From assembly GCA_032718475.1 (NCBI GenBank), contig JAUCBJ010002527.1:1-37208 (forward strand): a DNA stretch of 37,208 nt. Direction: 5' to 3'. The position numbers and the translations under genes are program-made. A model generated the notes under the pieces. The model saw nothing but the letters and a program-made list of their open reading frames with translations, did no database searches and was not told the DNA's origin. Every line of letters starts with the position of its first letter. Within the stretch, counting starts at the first letter, position 1. Shown here piece by piece: positions 8,433 to 22,300 of this stretch. This stretch comes from Nemertoderma westbladi. Taxonomy: Eukaryota > Xenacoelomorpha > Nemertodermatida > Nemertodermatidae.

Positions 8433-11400
8433 ATGGGAGAGAAACCAGATAATTATTTGGACTTAAATGAAGAGGATCTACCACAACTCGATATACAAGA
8501 TCTTCGACATTACTGTACCCAGGCTGGCATAAACTTTACAAGTAAAACAGCTGCTAAAACTCTTCAGAAGAAGTTATCCGGAGCATTAAACTTTGAGGAT
8601 GGAAAGGGCGAAACTGCCTCATGGGACACGTTTGCTAAAATTTTAGCAGATGAACGGCGGGCTGCTGAGGATCGTTCCGCTAGAGAGCGTGCCGCCGCCG
8701 AATTACAACGAGCCGAGGATCGCGCCGTCACAGCCGCGGAGCTACGGCTTGTAATAGAACGTGCTGACGAGGACAGACGTGTCGCCGCTGCGCAGTTCGC
8801 TCAATTAATAGCAACACTCCATCCTGCCGCTGGCGGTGGAGTGGCACCGGGGGTTCCACCTCTGGCTCCCGGAGATGTACCTGAGCATCAAAATCGACGT
8901 CGTCCTATCGACATTAAGAATCTCGAAAAGATAAATAATAACGTCGACTTCCAAACCTTCATCCGATGGCGGAAAGCTTGGGATGTTCACGCACACCGGC
9001 AACAGATATCGCTTTTCCCTCGCGACGAGCAAGTATATGCCTTGATAGAGGCGTTGGGAATGGATATCCAACAAACTATTAAAGTTACGCTTCGCCTGGA
9101 TATCGACTCAGGTGACACAACAACTGAGACGTTGTTGGACGCGTTTCAGGCCCATTTACGTTCTAAACGGAGTCTTGCCGTTGATGCCATAAAGTTTAGA
9201 GAACGTAAACAGGGTCCTAACGAATCCTTTGATTCACTCCGAGTTTCACTCGAGGAACTAGCTGACAGCGCTGAGCTGTGCGACCATTGTCGTAATCGTC
9301 AGTTAGTTACACAGATCATCGTGGGTGTTCGAACCTCTGAGACCCGATCCAAACTCCTCGAAATTCTACCTGAACCGACACTTAATGACTGTGTTCGAAT
9401 AGCACAGATGGTTGAAGCAAGTGAGAAGAACGAGGTAATTATAGGTAGCGGCAAACCTATAACACAAATCTCGAACTATCAACGGGAACGTGGACGATCA
9501 CCAACCCGCGAAAATCGAGATAATCGGAATCCTTCGGGAAATCGAAATAATTCCAGCAATCCGAACCAAAGTTCCGGCAAATGTGGTATGTGCGGTCGAA
9601 AGACACACCCGGGTGGCAGAACTGAATGTCCAGCCCGAAACGCCACATGCGACGGATGCGGAAAACTTGGACACTATAGACCGGTATGCCGTTCTAAACA
9701 TAAAACCAAGGAACACAAGGTTTCCACTATCCGTCCAACTCAAAACTCTGTCAATCGCATTGTAATCTCTAACACAATATGCGAGCTAGAATATGTACCA
9801 GTCGACATATTTCGCACAGATAATAATAATAAAGTTGGACATATTAAACAGGCCCTGCCCGACAGTGGCGCTGTTATAACCATTTTGGGCGAGAAACAAT
9901 TCCACAAGATGGGCGGTAAAGGATCCGACCTTCTACCTGCCGGCAGGGAAGTGTTTTCCGCAGCAAATGGTTCTCCGATATATATATCGGGTCGTCTTCC
10001 CGTTCGAATAATTCATGAGGGCGACATCGTTGAGACCGAGATATACATATCTCGAGAATCCACTGGATTTATTATGTCTCTCCGACTATCTCAAGAGTTT
10101 GGACTCATTCCTTGGAATTTTCCAAACAAAATCCATCCAGATATTTCCACTGTCAAAGCATCTCAGAATATGGAGAATTTGCAGCAGGAAATTCTGACAG
10201 AATTTGCAGATGTCTTTGATGACGACTCGGTTCCATTATCTATGATGGACGGTCCACCGATGCACATAACACTTAAGGAAAATGCGGTGCCTTACCATGT
10301 AAATGGCGCCCGACCTATACCTTTTGCGTTGCGCGAAGAGGTTAAACTACTGCTCGACGATTACGAACGTCGTCAGATCATTGCTAAAGTTACTGAGCCT
10401 ACAGATTGGGCTCACCCTTTAACGGTGTGTAGAAAACCAAATGGGAAACTCCGTTTGTGCGTGGACCTTCGACACCTTAATAACCAGGTTAAACGTCCAC
10501 AGTATCCCACACCCAATCCACGCAGTGTAATCGCTAATATTCCGGCTTCCTCGAAATGTTTCACAGTATTCGATGCAGCACATGGATATTGGCAGATTCC
10601 CCTGGACTCAGAAAGCCAACTTCTCACGACATTCACCACACCATGGGGGCGCTACGTACATCGACGTAGTGTAATGGGCCTCATCTCGAGTGGGGATGAA
10701 TATAATCGTCGTGGAGACAACGCATTGCAGGGTATTCCCAACGTGGTCAAGTTGGTTGATGACCTACTGATCTACGGAGACAATGTGGAAGAACATATCT
10801 CCCAGATTAGGGTTGTACTGCAACGCTGTCGTGAGGAAAAATTGTGTCTTCACCCAGAGAAGATACAATTCGCTAAGTCGGAAGTTAAATATGCCGGATT
10901 TCTAGTAGGAGAATCGGGAATAAAACCAGATCCAATGAAACTTCGAGCGATCTCAAGTTTTCCATGTCCAACTAACATAACTGACTTAAGAAGTTTTGTC
11001 GGGTTAGTCGAACAATTGGCCCCTTTCTCACATGACTTGGCATCACATTTAACTCCACTACGTCCCCTATTAAGTGCGAGGTCTCCATTTATATGGACTC
11101 CAGACCACGAACGCGCATTCATTGCGACAAAGGCCGGACTGATTTCGCCGCCTATTCTAGCATCATTCGACCCCACTAAGGAAACTCAGCTCCAAACTGA
11201 TGCGTCCCGGAAACATGGCCTTGGGTACGCCTTACTCCAACTCCATGGTGAAGATTGGCGTCTCGTTGAATGTGGTAGTCGGTTTGTGACCGAAACAGAA
11301 TCCCGCTATGCCATAGTCGAGTTGGAAATGTTAGCGGTAGTCTGGGCAACCCAGAAGTGTAGATTGTACTTACTGGGGTTGCATAATTACACCTTAGTGG

Positions 11401-12953
11401 TGGACCACCAACCACTCGTGACGATCATTGATCGTTACACCATCGATGCAACGGAGAACACACGCCTCCAGCGACTAAAGACCAAACTGTCTCCATATGT
11501 GTTTACCACAATCTGGAGAAAGGGGAAAGACCATCGAATACCAGATGCTCTATCCCGCGCCCCTGTGGATGACCCCACTCCAGAGGACATTGTCGATGAC
11601 GGTGATATGTCATATTACATCCGGGCGGTTACTCAACAAACCATCTCGGATATTGAAGCCTCTTTTGACGACTCCATTCTAGAATCCCTGAATCAATGTG
11701 TTCTGAACGACCCTGATTACATGGCATTACACAAAGCCATACAATCCGGTTTCCCCCTGGACACTCGGACACTATCTGGAGTTCGACCATTCTGGTCAAT
11801 TCGTCATGAACTCACGACTGACCATGATCTCATTCTATATGGTCATCGCATAGTCATCCCGCTTGAAGAACGACGGAAAATTCTTCAACGCTTACATTCG
11901 TCTCACCAAGGTGTTGAAAAGACGCTGCGTCGGGCACGTCAAACTGTTTACTGGCCAGGATTGACCAGTGACATTCGGAACACTACTGGGTCGTGCCGTG
12001 AATGTTTGGCTTATCAACCAAGCCATCCCAAAGAGCCAATGCTCTACGACCCCCCGGCTACACGGCCCTTCGAAGAAATTTCGTGCGATTTCTTCTCCCT
12101 AAACGGTCATGATTACCTCACTGTAGCGGATCGCTACTCCGGGTGGCCAGAAGTCCTCTCTTACAGCACCCCTCCCACTGCGGCGAAAACTATCGAGAGT
12201 GTCCGCAGCGTGTTCATCCGCTTTGGTGTCCCTACACGTTTACGATCCGATGGCGGCCCTCAATTTACAGCCACCGTATTCGAGGATTTCCTCAATGATT
12301 GGGGCGTCAAACCGATCGTTTCTTCACCGGGATACGCGCAAAGTAACGGTCACGCCGAATCAGCGGTGAAAGCTATCAAATCCCTCCTCGCAAAGACTGG
12401 AGGAAACATCAAGAGTGAGAGATTCGGGGAGGGGCTACTCGAATTACGGAATGCGCCACGCATGCATGGGAAATCGCCAGCCGAAATTCTGTTCGGACAT
12501 CCTATCCGTACACGAATCCCCATCCACAGCAGTGCGTTCCATGGGAGCCATCAGTCTACTCGGACTGAAATGGATATAAAGGCCCATGACCTAAAATCCA
12601 AAACTGCCAACTATTATAATAAGGGCGCCCACAAACTCAAACCACTTCAGATTGGGGAGAAGGTCCTTATCCAGAATGCTTCTACAAAGCGTTGGGACCG
12701 ATCCGGTGTCGTTGTGGAGATCAATCCACATCGTTCTTACAGGGTCCGGACCCCATCGGGCCGCGCACTACGGCGCAACCGAAGATTCCTTATTAAGGAC
12801 ACTGCGGCAGACCCTATTATACAGAAAGAACAACCCTATCAACGGAAACATGTAACATGGAAACCGACGTTAGTGGATGATATACCTGTCGTTCATAGAT
12901 ATCCACAACGTAATCGACGCTCTCCAGACAGACTACATTCCTCTACAAACTGA
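8433..12953 (+). CDS. gag-pol: Gag-Pol polyprotein of the Ty3/gypsy element (1506 aa)
   Basis: One uninterrupted frame encodes the structural and replicative proteins of the element. Gag: a charged Ala/Arg/Glu-rich stretch at ~60-125, a Gag core at ~160-335, and two zinc knuckles, one variant CX2CX4HX6C (384-399) and one standard CX2CX4HX4C (406-419). Protease: DSG at 477-479. Reverse transcriptase: motif [10 protein letters not shown] with Asp 714, and LVDDLLIYG with Asp 776/777 in place of YVDD. RNase H: QTDAS with Asp 923. Integrase: HSSH and CRECL zinc-binding segment (1155-1191), then Asp 1219, Asp 1273 and Glu 1309, the last pair spaced 35 residues apart as in the DD35E family. The C-terminus carries a basic segment. 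Residues 14-49 loosely resemble a SAP/HeH helix pair. All key catalytic residues appear present, so it may be competent. The Met at 8433 follows a 130-bp leader and is the first ATG giving the full frame. Confidence 0.96.
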   Translation: MGEKPDNYLDLNEEDLPQLDIQDLRHYCTQAGINFTSKTAAKTLQKKLSGALNFEDGKGETASWDTFAKILADERRAAEDRSARERAAAELQRAEDRAVTAAELRLVIERADEDRRVAAAQFAQLIATLHPAAGGGVAPGVPPLAPGDVPEHQNRRRPIDIKNLEKINNNVDFQTFIRWRKAWDVHAHRQQISLFPRDEQVYALIEALGMDIQQTIKVTLRLDIDSGDTTTETLLDAFQAHLRSKRSLAVDAIKFRERKQGPNESFDSLRVSLEELADSAELCDHCRNRQLVTQIIVGVRTSETRSKLLEILPEPTLNDCVRIAQMVEASEKNEVIIGSGKPITQISNYQRERGRSPTRENRDNRNPSGNRNNSSNPNQSSGKCGMCGRKTHPGGRTECPARNATCDGCGKLGHYRPVCRSKHKTKEHKVSTIRPTQNSVNRIVISNTICELEYVPVDIFRTDNNNKVGHIKQALPDSGAVITILGEKQFHKMGGKGSDLLPAGREVFSAANGSPIYISGRLPVRIIHEGDIVETEIYISRESTGFIMSLRLSQEFGLIPWNFPNKIHPDISTVKASQNMENLQQEILTEFADVFDDDSVPLSMMDGPPMHITLKENAVPYHVNGARPIPFALREEVKLLLDDYERRQIIAKVTEPTDWAHPLTVCRKPNGKLRLCVDLRHLNNQVKRPQYPTPNPRSVIANIPASSKCFTVFDAAHGYWQIPLDSESQLLTTFTTPWGRYVHRRSVMGLISSGDEYNRRGDNALQGIPNVVKLVDDLLIYGDNVEEHISQIRVVLQRCREEKLCLHPEKIQFAKSEVKYAGFLVGESGIKPDPMKLRAISSFPCPTNITDLRSFVGLVEQLAPFSHDLASHLTPLRPLLSARSPFIWTPDHERAFIATKAGLISPPILASFDPTKETQLQTDASRKHGLGYALLQLHGEDWRLVECGSRFVTETESRYAIVELEMLAVVWATQKCRLYLLGLHNYTLVVDHQPLVTIIDRYTIDATENTRLQRLKTKLSPYVFTTIWRKGKDHRIPDALSRAPVDDPTPEDIVDDGDMSYYIRAVTQQTISDIEASFDDSILESLNQCVLNDPDYMALHKAIQSGFPLDTRTLSGVRPFWSIRHELTTDHDLILYGHRIVIPLEERRKILQRLHSSHQGVEKTLRRARQTVYWPGLTSDIRNTTGSCRECLAYQPSHPKEPMLYDPPATRPFEEISCDFFSLNGHDYLTVADRYSGWPEVLSYSTPPTAAKTIESVRSVFIRFGVPTRLRSDGGPQFTATVFEDFLNDWGVKPIVSSPGYAQSNGHAESAVKAIKSLLAKTGGNIKSERFGEGLLELRNAPRMHGKSPAEILFGHPIRTRIPIHSSAFHGSHQSTRTEMDIKAHDLKSKTANYYNKGAHKLKPLQIGEKVLIQNASTKRWDRSGVVVEINPHRSYRVRTPSGRALRRNRRFLIKDTAADPIIQKEQPYQRKHVTWKPTLVDDIPVVHRYPQRNRRSPDRLHSSTN

Positions 12954-12981
12954 AAGCTTTCATATCATATACTAAAAGCTC

Positions 12982-12990
12982 GAAGGGGGG
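12982..12990 (+). other. Polypurine tract
   Basis: gaagggggg, followed by one t-initial LTR boundary, abuts the 3' LTR. This is the usual site for plus-strand priming in LTR retroelements. Confidence 0.85.
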
Positions 12991-13216
12991 TGTTAGAATA
13001 TCATAAACTGTTAGTCTGCCGGACTCGGTTTCTTACATTTTGAGAGAGATATAAGGTGGAGGGAAATTCAAACTTACTTTTAGTTAGAGGTAGCACTGTG
13101 TGACATACCGGCACCGCTGCACTGCAGCAATACTGCAATAGGTCTAGTGCATTTATTAACAGGCCTAAATCGTGTATACATTATACAATGATATGTTAGA
13201 ATATCCTATCTTAACA
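12991..13216 (+). repeat. 3' LTR (226 bp)
   Basis: Same length and sequence as 8077-8302 by reading. It is followed directly by the tgcaa duplication and the resumed minisatellite. Confidence 0.95.
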
Positions 13217-16200
13217 TGCAATGCATATCAATGTGCAGGTGCAATGCATATTAATTGTGCAGGTGCAATGCTTATCAATGTGCAGTTGCAATGCATATTA
13301 ATTGTGCAGGTGCAATGCATATCAATGTGCAGGTGCAATGCATATCAATGTGCAGGTGCAATGCATATCAATCTGCAGGTGCAATGCATATCAATGTGCA
13401 GGTGCAATGCATATCAATGTGCGGGTGCAATGCATATCAATCTGCAGGTGCAATGCATATTAATTGTGCAGGTGCAATGCATATCAATGTGCAGGTGCAA
13501 TGCATATCAATCTGCAGGTGCAATGCATATCAATGTGCAGGTGCAATGCATATCAATGTGCAGGTGCAATGCATATCAATCTGCAGGTGCAATGCATATT
13601 AATTGTGCAGGTGCAATGCATATCAATGCGCAGGTGCAATGCATATCAATGTGCAGGTGCAATGCATATTAATTGTGCAGGTGCAATCCATATTAATTGT
13701 GCGTGCAATGCATATTAATTGTGCAGGTGCAATGCATATCAATGTACAGGTGTAATGCATATCAATGTGCAGGTGCAATGCATATTAATTGTGCAGGTGC
13801 AATACATATTAATTGTGCAGGTGCAATCCATATTAATTGTGCAGGTGCAATGCATATTAATTGTGCGGGTGCAATGCATATCAATGTGCAGGTGCAATGC
13901 ATATCAGTGTGCAGGTGCAATGCATTTCAATGTGCTGGTGCAATGCATATCAATGTGCAGGTGCAATGCATATCAGTGTGCAGGTGCAATGCATTTCAAT
14001 GTGCTGGTGCAATGCATATTAATTGTGCAGGTGAAATGCATATCAATTTGCAGGTGAAATGCATATCAATGTGCAGGTGCAATGCATATCAATATGCAGG
14101 TGCAATGCTTATCAATGTGCAGGTGCAATGCATTTCAATGTGCAGGTGCAATACATATTAATTGTGCAGGTGCAATCCATATTAATTGTGCAGGTGCAAT
14201 GCATATTAATTGTGCCGGTGCAATGCATATCAATGTGCAGGTGCAATGCATATTAATGTGCAGGTGCAATGCATATTAATTGTGCAGGTGCAATGCTTAT
14301 CAATGTGCAGGTGCAATGCATATCAATGTGCAGGTGAAATGCATATCAATGTGCAGGTGCAATGCATATCAATGTGCAGGTGCAATGCATATTAATTGTG
14401 CAGGTGCAATGCTTATCAATGTGCAGTTGCAATGCATATTAATTGTGCAGGTGCAATGCATATCAATGTGCAGGTGCAATGCATATCAATGTGCAGGTGC
14501 AATGCATATCAATCTGCAGGTGCAATGCATATCAATGTGCAGGTGCAATGCATATCAATGTGCAGGTGCAATGCATATCAATCTGCAGGTGCAATGCATA
14601 TCAATGTGCAGGTGCAATGCATATCAATGTGCAGGTGCAATGCATATCAATCTGCAGGTGCAATGCATATTAATTGTGCAGGTGCAATGCATATCAATGC
14701 GCAGGTGCAATGCATATCAATGTGCAGGTGCAATGCATATTAATTGTGCAGGTGCAATCCATATTAATTGTGCGTGCAATGCCTATTAATTGTGCAGGTG
14801 CAATGCATATCAATGTACAGGTGTAATGCATATCAATGTGCAGGTGCAATGCATATTAATTGTGCAGGTGCAATCCATATTAATTGTGCAGGTGCAATGC
14901 ATATTAATTGTGCCGGTGCAATGCATATCAATGTGCAAGTACAATGCATTTCAATGTGCAGGTGCAATACATATTAATTGTGCAGGTGCAATCCATATTA
15001 ATTGTGCAGGTGCAATGCATATTAATTGTGCCGGTGCAATGCATATCAATGTGCAGGTGCAATGCATATTAATGTGCAGGTGCAATGCATATTAATTGTG
15101 CAGGTGCAATGCTTATCAATGTGCAGGTGCAATGCATATCAATGTGCAGGTGCAATGCATATCAATGTGCAGGTGCAATGCATATCAGTGTGTAGGTGCA
15201 ATGCATTTCAATGTGCTGGTGCAATGCATATTAATTGTGCAGGTGAAATGCATATCAATGTGCAAGTACAATGCATTTCAATGTGCAGGTGCAATACATA
15301 TTAATTGTGCAGGTGCAATCCATATTAATTGTGCAGGTGCAATGCATATTAATTGTGCCGGTGCAATGCATATCAATGTGCAGGTGCAATGCATATCAAT
15401 GTACAGGTGTAATGCATATCAATGTGCAGGTGCAATGCATATTAATTGTGCAGGTGCAATCCATATTAATTGTGCAGGTGCAATCCATATTAATTGTGCA
15501 GGTGCAATGCATATTAATTGTGCCGGTGCAATGCATATCAATGTGCAAGTACAATGCATTTCAATGTGCAGGTGCAATACATATTAATTGTGCAGGTGCA
15601 ATCCATATTAATTGTGCAGGTGCAATGCATATTAATTGTGCCGGTGCAATGCATATCAATGTGCAGGTGCAATGCATATTAATGTGCAGGTGCAATGCAT
15701 ATTAATTGTGCAGGTGCAATGCTTATCAATGTGCAGGTGCAATGCATATTAATTGTGCAGGTGAAATGCATATCAATGTGCAGGTGCAATGCATATCAAT
15801 GTGCAGGTGCAATGCATTTTAATGTGCAGGTGCAATACATATTAATTGTGCAGGTGCAATCCATATTAATTGTGCAGGTGCAATGCATATTAATTGTGCC
15901 GGTGCAATGCATATCAATGTGCAGGTGCAATGCATATTAATGTGGAGGTGCAATGCATATTAATTGTGCAGGTGCAATGCTTATCAATGTGCAGGTGCAA
16001 TGCATATCAATGTGCAGGTGAAATGCATATCAATGTGCAGGTGCAATGCATATCAATGTGCAGGTGCAATGCATATTAATTGTGCAGGTGCAATGCTTAT
16101 CAATGTGCAGTTGCAATGCATATTAATTGTGCAGGTGCAATGCATATCAATGTGCAGGTGCAATGCATATCAGTGTGCTGGTGCAATGCATTTCAATGTG

Positions 16201-18690
16201 CAGGTGCAATGCATATTAATTATGCAGGTGAAATGGATATCAATGTGCAGGTGCAATGCATATCAATGTGCAGGTGCAATGCATATTAATTGTGCAGGGC
16301 AATGCATATCAATGTGCAGGTGCAATGCATATTAATTGTGCCGGTGCAATGCATATCAATGTGCAGGTGCAATGCATATCAATGTGCAAGTGCAATGCAT
16401 ATTAATTGTGCAGGTGCAATGCATATCAATGTGCAGGTGCAATTCATTTCAATGTGCAGGTGCAATGCATATCAATTGTGCAGGTTCAATGCATATCGAT
16501 GTGCAGGTGCAATGCATTTCAATGTGCAGGTGCAATGCATATCAATTGTGCAGGTTCAATGCATATCAATGTGCAGGTGCAATGCATATTAATTGTGCAG
16601 GGCAATGCATATCAATGTGCAGGTTCAATGCATATTAATTGTGCCGGTGCAATGCATATCAATGTGCAGGTGCAATGCATATCAATGTGCAAGTGCAATG
16701 CATATTAATTGTGCAGGTTCAATGCATATCAATGTGCAGGTGTAATGCATATTAATTGTGCAGGGCAATGCATATCAATGTGCAGGTGCAATGCATATTA
16801 ATTGTGCCGGTGCAATGCATATCAATGTGCAGGTGAAATGCATATCAATGTGCAGGTGCAATGCATATCAATGTGCAGGTGCAATGCATATTAATTGTGC
16901 AGGTACAATGCTTATCAATGTGCAGTTGCAATGCATATTAATTGTGCAGGTACAATGCATATCAATGTGCAGGTGTAATGCATATCAGTGTGCTGGTGCA
17001 ATGCATTTCAATGTGCAGGTGCAATGCATATTAATTATGCAGGTGAAATGCATATCAATGTGCAGGTGCAATGCATATTAATGTGCAAGTGCAATGCATA
17101 TCAATTGTGCAGGTTCAATGCATATCAATGTGCAGGTGCAATGCATATTAATTGTGCAGGGCAATGCATATCAATGTGCAGGTGCAATGCATATTAATTG
17201 TGCCGGTGCAATGCATATCAATGTGCAGGTGCAATGCTTATCAATGTGCAGGTGCAATGCATATCAATGTGCAAGTGCAATGCATATTAATTGTGCAGGT
17301 GCAATGCATATCAATGTGCTGGTGCAATGCATTTCAATGTGCAGGTGCAATGCATATCAATTGTGCAGGTTCAATGCATATCAATGTGCAGGTGCAATGC
17401 ATATTAATTGTGCCGGTGCAATGCATATCAATGTGCAGGTGCAATGCTTATCAATGTGCAGGTGCAATGCATATCAATGTGCAAGTGCAATGCATATTAA
17501 TTGTGCAGGTGCAATGCATATCAATGTGCAGGTGCAATGCATTTCAATGTGCAGGTGCAATGCATATCAATTGTGCAGGTTCAATGCACATCAATGTGCA
17601 GGTGCAATGCATATTAATTGTGCAGGGCAATGCATATCAATGTGCAGGTGCAATGCATATTAATTGTGCCGGTGCAATGCATATCAATGTGCAGGTGCAA
17701 TGCTTATCAATGTGCAGGTGCAATGCATATCAATGTGCAGGTGCAATGCATATCAATGTGCAAGTGCAATGCATATTAATTGTGCAGGTGCAATGCATAT
17801 CAATGTGCAGGTGCAATGCATTTCAATGTGCAGGTGCAATGCATATCAATTGTGCAGGTTCAATGCATATCAATGTGCAGGTGCAATGCATATTAATTGT
17901 GCAGGGCAATGCATATCAATGTGCAGGTGCAATGCATATTAATTGTGCCGGTGCAATGCATATCAATTGTGCAGGTTCAATTCACATCAATGTGCAGGTG
18001 CATTGCATATTAATTATGCAGGGCAATGCATATCAATGTGCAGGTGCAATGCATATTAATTGTGCCGGTGCAATGCATATCAATGTGCAGGTGCAATGCT
18101 TATCAATGTGCAGGTGCAATGCATATCAATGTGCAGGTGCAATGCATATCAATGTGCAAGTGCAATGCATATTAATTGTGCAGGTGCAATGCATATCAAT
18201 GTGCAGGTGCAATGCATTTCAATGTGCAGGTGCAATGCATATCAATTGTGCAGGTTCAATGCATATCAATGTGCAGGTGCAATGCATATTAATTGTGCAG
18301 GGCAATGCATATCAATGTGCAGGTGCAATGCATATTAATTGTGCCGGTGCAATGCATATCAATGTGCAGGTGCAATGCTTATCAATGTGCAGGTGCAATG
18401 CATATTAATTGTGCAGGGGCAATGCATATTAATTGTGCAGGTGCAATGCATTTCAATGTGCAGGTGCAATGCATTTCAATGTGCAGGTGCAATGCATATC
18501 AATTGTGCAGGTTCAATGCATATCAATGTGCAGGTGCAATGCATATTAATTGTGCAGGGCAATGCATATCAATGTGCAGGTGCAATGCATATTAATTGTG
18601 CCGGTGCAATGCATATCAATGTGCAGGTGCAATGCTTATCAATGTGCAGGTGCAATGCATATTAATTGTGCAGGGGCAATGCATATGAAT
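13217..18690. repeat. 23/24-bp minisatellite, right part, with higher-order repeats
   Basis: It continues the array of 6699-8076, with about 235 further units. Higher-order copies are visible: gtgcagttgc marks recur at 13281, 14422, 16106 and 16921. The 1141-bp step also links 7747 with 14033 once the LTR element is subtracted. A 396-bp period links 17664 with 18060, and the short gcagggcaat junction units at 17901 and 18297. The right-hand third is enriched in variants caggttcaat and gcagggcaat. The longest open frame (17152-18408, 418 codons) is repeat-derived. The last recognisable unit decays at about 18690. Confidence 0.95.
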
Positions 18691-19316
18691 ATAATTGCAT
18701 ATTAAATTTTGAGAGTGGAAGAACTTAAAAATAACTTAAAGACGAGGATATTTTACTTATGTTAAATAGATGTGACTTTTTTGTCTCTAGTATAGTACAG
18801 TATAACTGAATTAGAATGTCACAAATTTAATAAACAACAGTTTATCCGTTTTGTGAGCAAATATCTCATAATTAATAATTGTCCTTCATTATCAAAAATA
18901 CTTAGAATCTGTAAGTGATATTCAGTTAAATCCACATGTATTATTGATTCGTTACATTTCGCTGCATTAGTTCCATTGTAGGTGGATAGCTGCTACCTCT
19001 AATGGTATCAGTCCGAGGCGGAATGCAAAGGATCATTTTGGTAATGGGGTATGAAACTCAAACCATTATGTTGTTGGCATACAGAAACACGTTAACATGT
19101 GGTTATTCAATCATTATAATTAATGGGACATATGGCTATAAATAGCATCAATTACTCATGTACTGGCTGTACTTGCGTACCCGTATAGTTCAATATATCC
19201 CCCCATGGGTCCCCCCAGCCCAGCCGGCATGTACCGTCGGACCATTCCTGCTAGCAGATTTACCACCCCCCCCCCCCCCCCACTGACTTCTTTCCTGATG
19301 CAATAATAAAATAATA
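18691..19316. other. Unassigned A+T-rich DNA with a C16 tract
   Basis: No gene is supported. A run of 16 C lies at 19266-19281, close to the 3' end of the minus-strand non-LTR element. The final part (19305-19316, aataaaataata) may be its target duplication. Confidence 0.45.
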
Positions 19317-19355
19317 CTACTACTAGGGTCGGCATGCTGCATTGCAGCTGCATTT

Positions 19356-22300
19356 TTAAGAATGCTGTGCCGGCTTGTCAACAAAATTGCACCGCCACAA
19401 CTCCCTATCACCCATGACATTTGCTAGATCATCCGCATCTTCAAGGCCAGTGTCCTTTAAGATGCGTCTCAAGAAAGTCATGGGCTGTCCACCATGCTTA
19501 TTCACTCCATGAGGCTGCCAAAGTACCAGATTATGCACTGGCTGGTCCTCACGGCGAAAGCAATGTCCTGCAAAGCGGAGGCGATTTTGTTCTAGTGTCA
19601 AGCTTGGGGGAACCAATGAGACACCTCCAATGTTATATAGTGTCTGGTTGGAGATGTGTGCATTGTACTTGACACAATGAACCCGGCGTAGCATTCTTGT
19701 GAATGTGCCATCCAGAGATTTGGTGTCCTCAGCAGTTAGAGCCCAGCATGGACTCCCATAGAGGAGTACTGGAACTACTGCTGCTCTAAATAATCGGACC
19801 TTAAGTTTCCGATTAATTCTCGGTGACTTCCAAATCCTGGAAAGCCTATTCAAGGCTGCCCATGCCTTTCCCTTACGTATTCGAAGGTCCTCACCTGACT
19901 TCCGGATCCATGATCCCAGGTAACAGAAGTCGTCCACATGCTCAAGCATACCATCCTTTGAGCTTATGCTCATCCGATCAGAGACTTGCTGAGGACTTTC
20001 AAAGTTAACTGTCAAAATTTTGGTCTTTCTGGAGTTAATAAAAAGACCAACACTAGAAGCAGCATGTTCTAATGAGCTGAGGAGCCGTTGGGCTCCCTCT
20101 AATGATTCTGAGAGTACTCCTAAGTCATCAGCAAAGTCTTGATCAGTTAGGTACTTGGCAGGATTTCCTCGACTTCTGGAGCCAGTAGGTGGAGTTATCA
20201 TCACCCCATCATCATTATGATGATCTAAGGACATGCGTAGAACATAGTCAACCACAATAATGAACAAGAATGGTGCAAGTGTGTCTCCTTGGAGGACGCC
20301 CCATAACACTTCAAATGGTTCTGTGTCACCGTCAACAGTAGACACAAATGTTGTCGAACCATCGTATACTGATCTGATTGCTGCAATAATTTCATCAGGA
20401 ATCCCATATAATGAAAGTATGCTGAACATACGTGAGCGAGAGACTGAATCAAAGGCCTTGAAGAAGTCAACAAAGATAACAGCCAGATGCCTGTCTTTCT
20501 TTTTTGATAATTCTTCAATTATCCTTCTAAGTGCCAAAATGGGCTCCATGGTCCCACGACCTTTACGGAACCCATTCTGATTTCCACGGAGCAGTCTCTC
20601 AATGGGATCCCTGATGCGATTTAATAGAATCCTATTGTATAGCTTTGCAGCAATCACAGATCAATGAGATTCCCCGAAAAGAACCATAGAGTGTTAGGTT
20701 GCCCTTCTTGGGAACTGGCACCAACTTATTTGTTTTCATTTCTTGTGGAACTCTTGTTGTTCGGTACATGTCTACTATGATGGGATAGATGAGCTTTAAA
20801 CACTCAGGTATTTTAAAGACCTCAGGGGGAACACCATCTACTCCACTGGCACGATTGGTCTTAATGCTCTTTGCAGCAGCCTGCACTTCTGCAAATGAGA
20901 TATCGCCAATGGGAATATCTGGGAGTACAGACTCAGACACTTTTACTTCTATAAAGTTATCAGGCAATACCCTGTCATTATTGAGGAGCTTTTCAAAGTG
21001 GGCTTTCCAACCATTGAGGCGATCGGCTGGTGATTCAGCCTTAACCTTGGTGGTTGGTTGGCTTTTCCTCCCAGTAAGCAAATTGATCGATTTCCATGCC
21101 TGGGATGATTGCCTGCTGTCGTCAGCATCATTGATGGCATCAACCTGTTGGTTTATTAGCTCCTGTAGATTAACAGAGTACTACCTGTTCAGGGACGTAG
21201 ATGCGGCCTTAACTGCATTCTTGGCCGCTGTAGTCTGTTTGAGTCGGGACTCTTTCTGCGCCTTATGAAGGTCATTTCGGCACTTCTGAATTTTGTTGTC
21301 AGTCCAGGGGGCCCTTTTCCTGTTTCGAGGGTATACAGGAACTGTTTCTGCAGCTGCTAACTTAACTGCTTCTGTAAAGGCAGTATAGCCCTCACAGTGA
21401 TCTGCCGCCTCAGAGGCAAGAGCCTCATACCTGTTGCTCAGCTGTAATGTGAAGCTGGATCTCACACTTGGCTGTTGCAACAGAGAGGACCAGTCATGCC
21501 GCGGCAAGGCAGATTTCGTTGTTCTGCTAGCACGCAGACTAAGTCTTACCTTGGCCACAATAAGGCGGTGATCACTGGAGAAGGGTCGAAGTGTAAATGC
21601 ATTACAGTCTTGCATAGAGCTCCTGTATTTCCTACGAAACAGAATATGGTCTATCTGGGACTTGTGACCACTGGGTCCACTATGAGTCCATAGCTTTCCA
21701 GTTGGCTTCTTGAACTGGGTTCCAGCCGAAAACAATCCATTTCCAGAGATAAAATCCTGAAGATGGACAGAATTTCGGTTAACACTATTGCTATAGACCC
21801 AGGGCGATGTAGGTGATTGATGCAGACTTGCATTAACGTCTCCCAGGAATGTTAAGAATGCATGCTGATCCACTCCATCAGTAGCTGCTTGTAGATTGTG
21901 GTAGAAATTTTCCACCTCCTCTACAGGGGCAACACTAGTTGGAGAGTAGCACACAATCAGAACCACCTTAGGAAACTTCTTAGCCAGTCTTCCAGAACAT
22001 GAGAAGTGGCAACGGATGATGCGGTTAGAGATTTGGTCTATTTTGTCCAATGCTGCATGTGCAGTTGGATTCATCAATAGACCAATTCCACCATTGCCAC
22101 TATCATCTGCTGACGCGAGGGCGAGTCGCCAACCGCCCCCCATGTCCTTAATCAGAACCTCATCAGTCTGTCCAGTCTGCATTCGGTGCTCTTGAACACC
22201 CACTGCACTAAGAGAAAGCTTATCTGCCAAGGCAGTCAGCTCACCTTGTCGCATTGGGGACCCGAGTGTTAGGGTGTTTACTGAGGCTAGTCTAGTGACT

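Larger units (their letters stand above)
8077..13216 (+). mobile_element. Ty3/gypsy LTR retrotransposon, apparently intact
   Basis: A complete 5140-bp element with 226-bp LTRs (TG...CA ends), primer-binding site, one uninterrupted Gag-Pol frame, polypurine tract and 5-bp target duplication. The LTRs look identical by eye, which implies recent insertion. The domain order protease-RT-RNase H-integrase is that of Ty3/gypsy (Metaviridae-type). Short LTRs and a fused Gag-Pol frame would fit Mag/C-clade-like elements, but the clade is not settled. There is no env-like frame between integrase and the 3' LTR. It sits inside the 23-bp minisatellite. Confidence 0.95.

Noticed and set aside
12954-12990. 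Possible envelope gene in the LTR element
   Set aside because: Only 37 bases lie between the Gag-Pol stop and the 3' LTR, so there is no room for env.
6699-18690. Dozens of long Cys-rich open frames (up to 418 codons) made of CRCNAYQCAGAMHIN-type repeats
   Set aside because: The 23/24-bp unit has no stop in most phases, so long frames arise in all plus-strand frames at once. The peptide simply cycles through the three frames, with no promoter, splice or composition signal of a gene.
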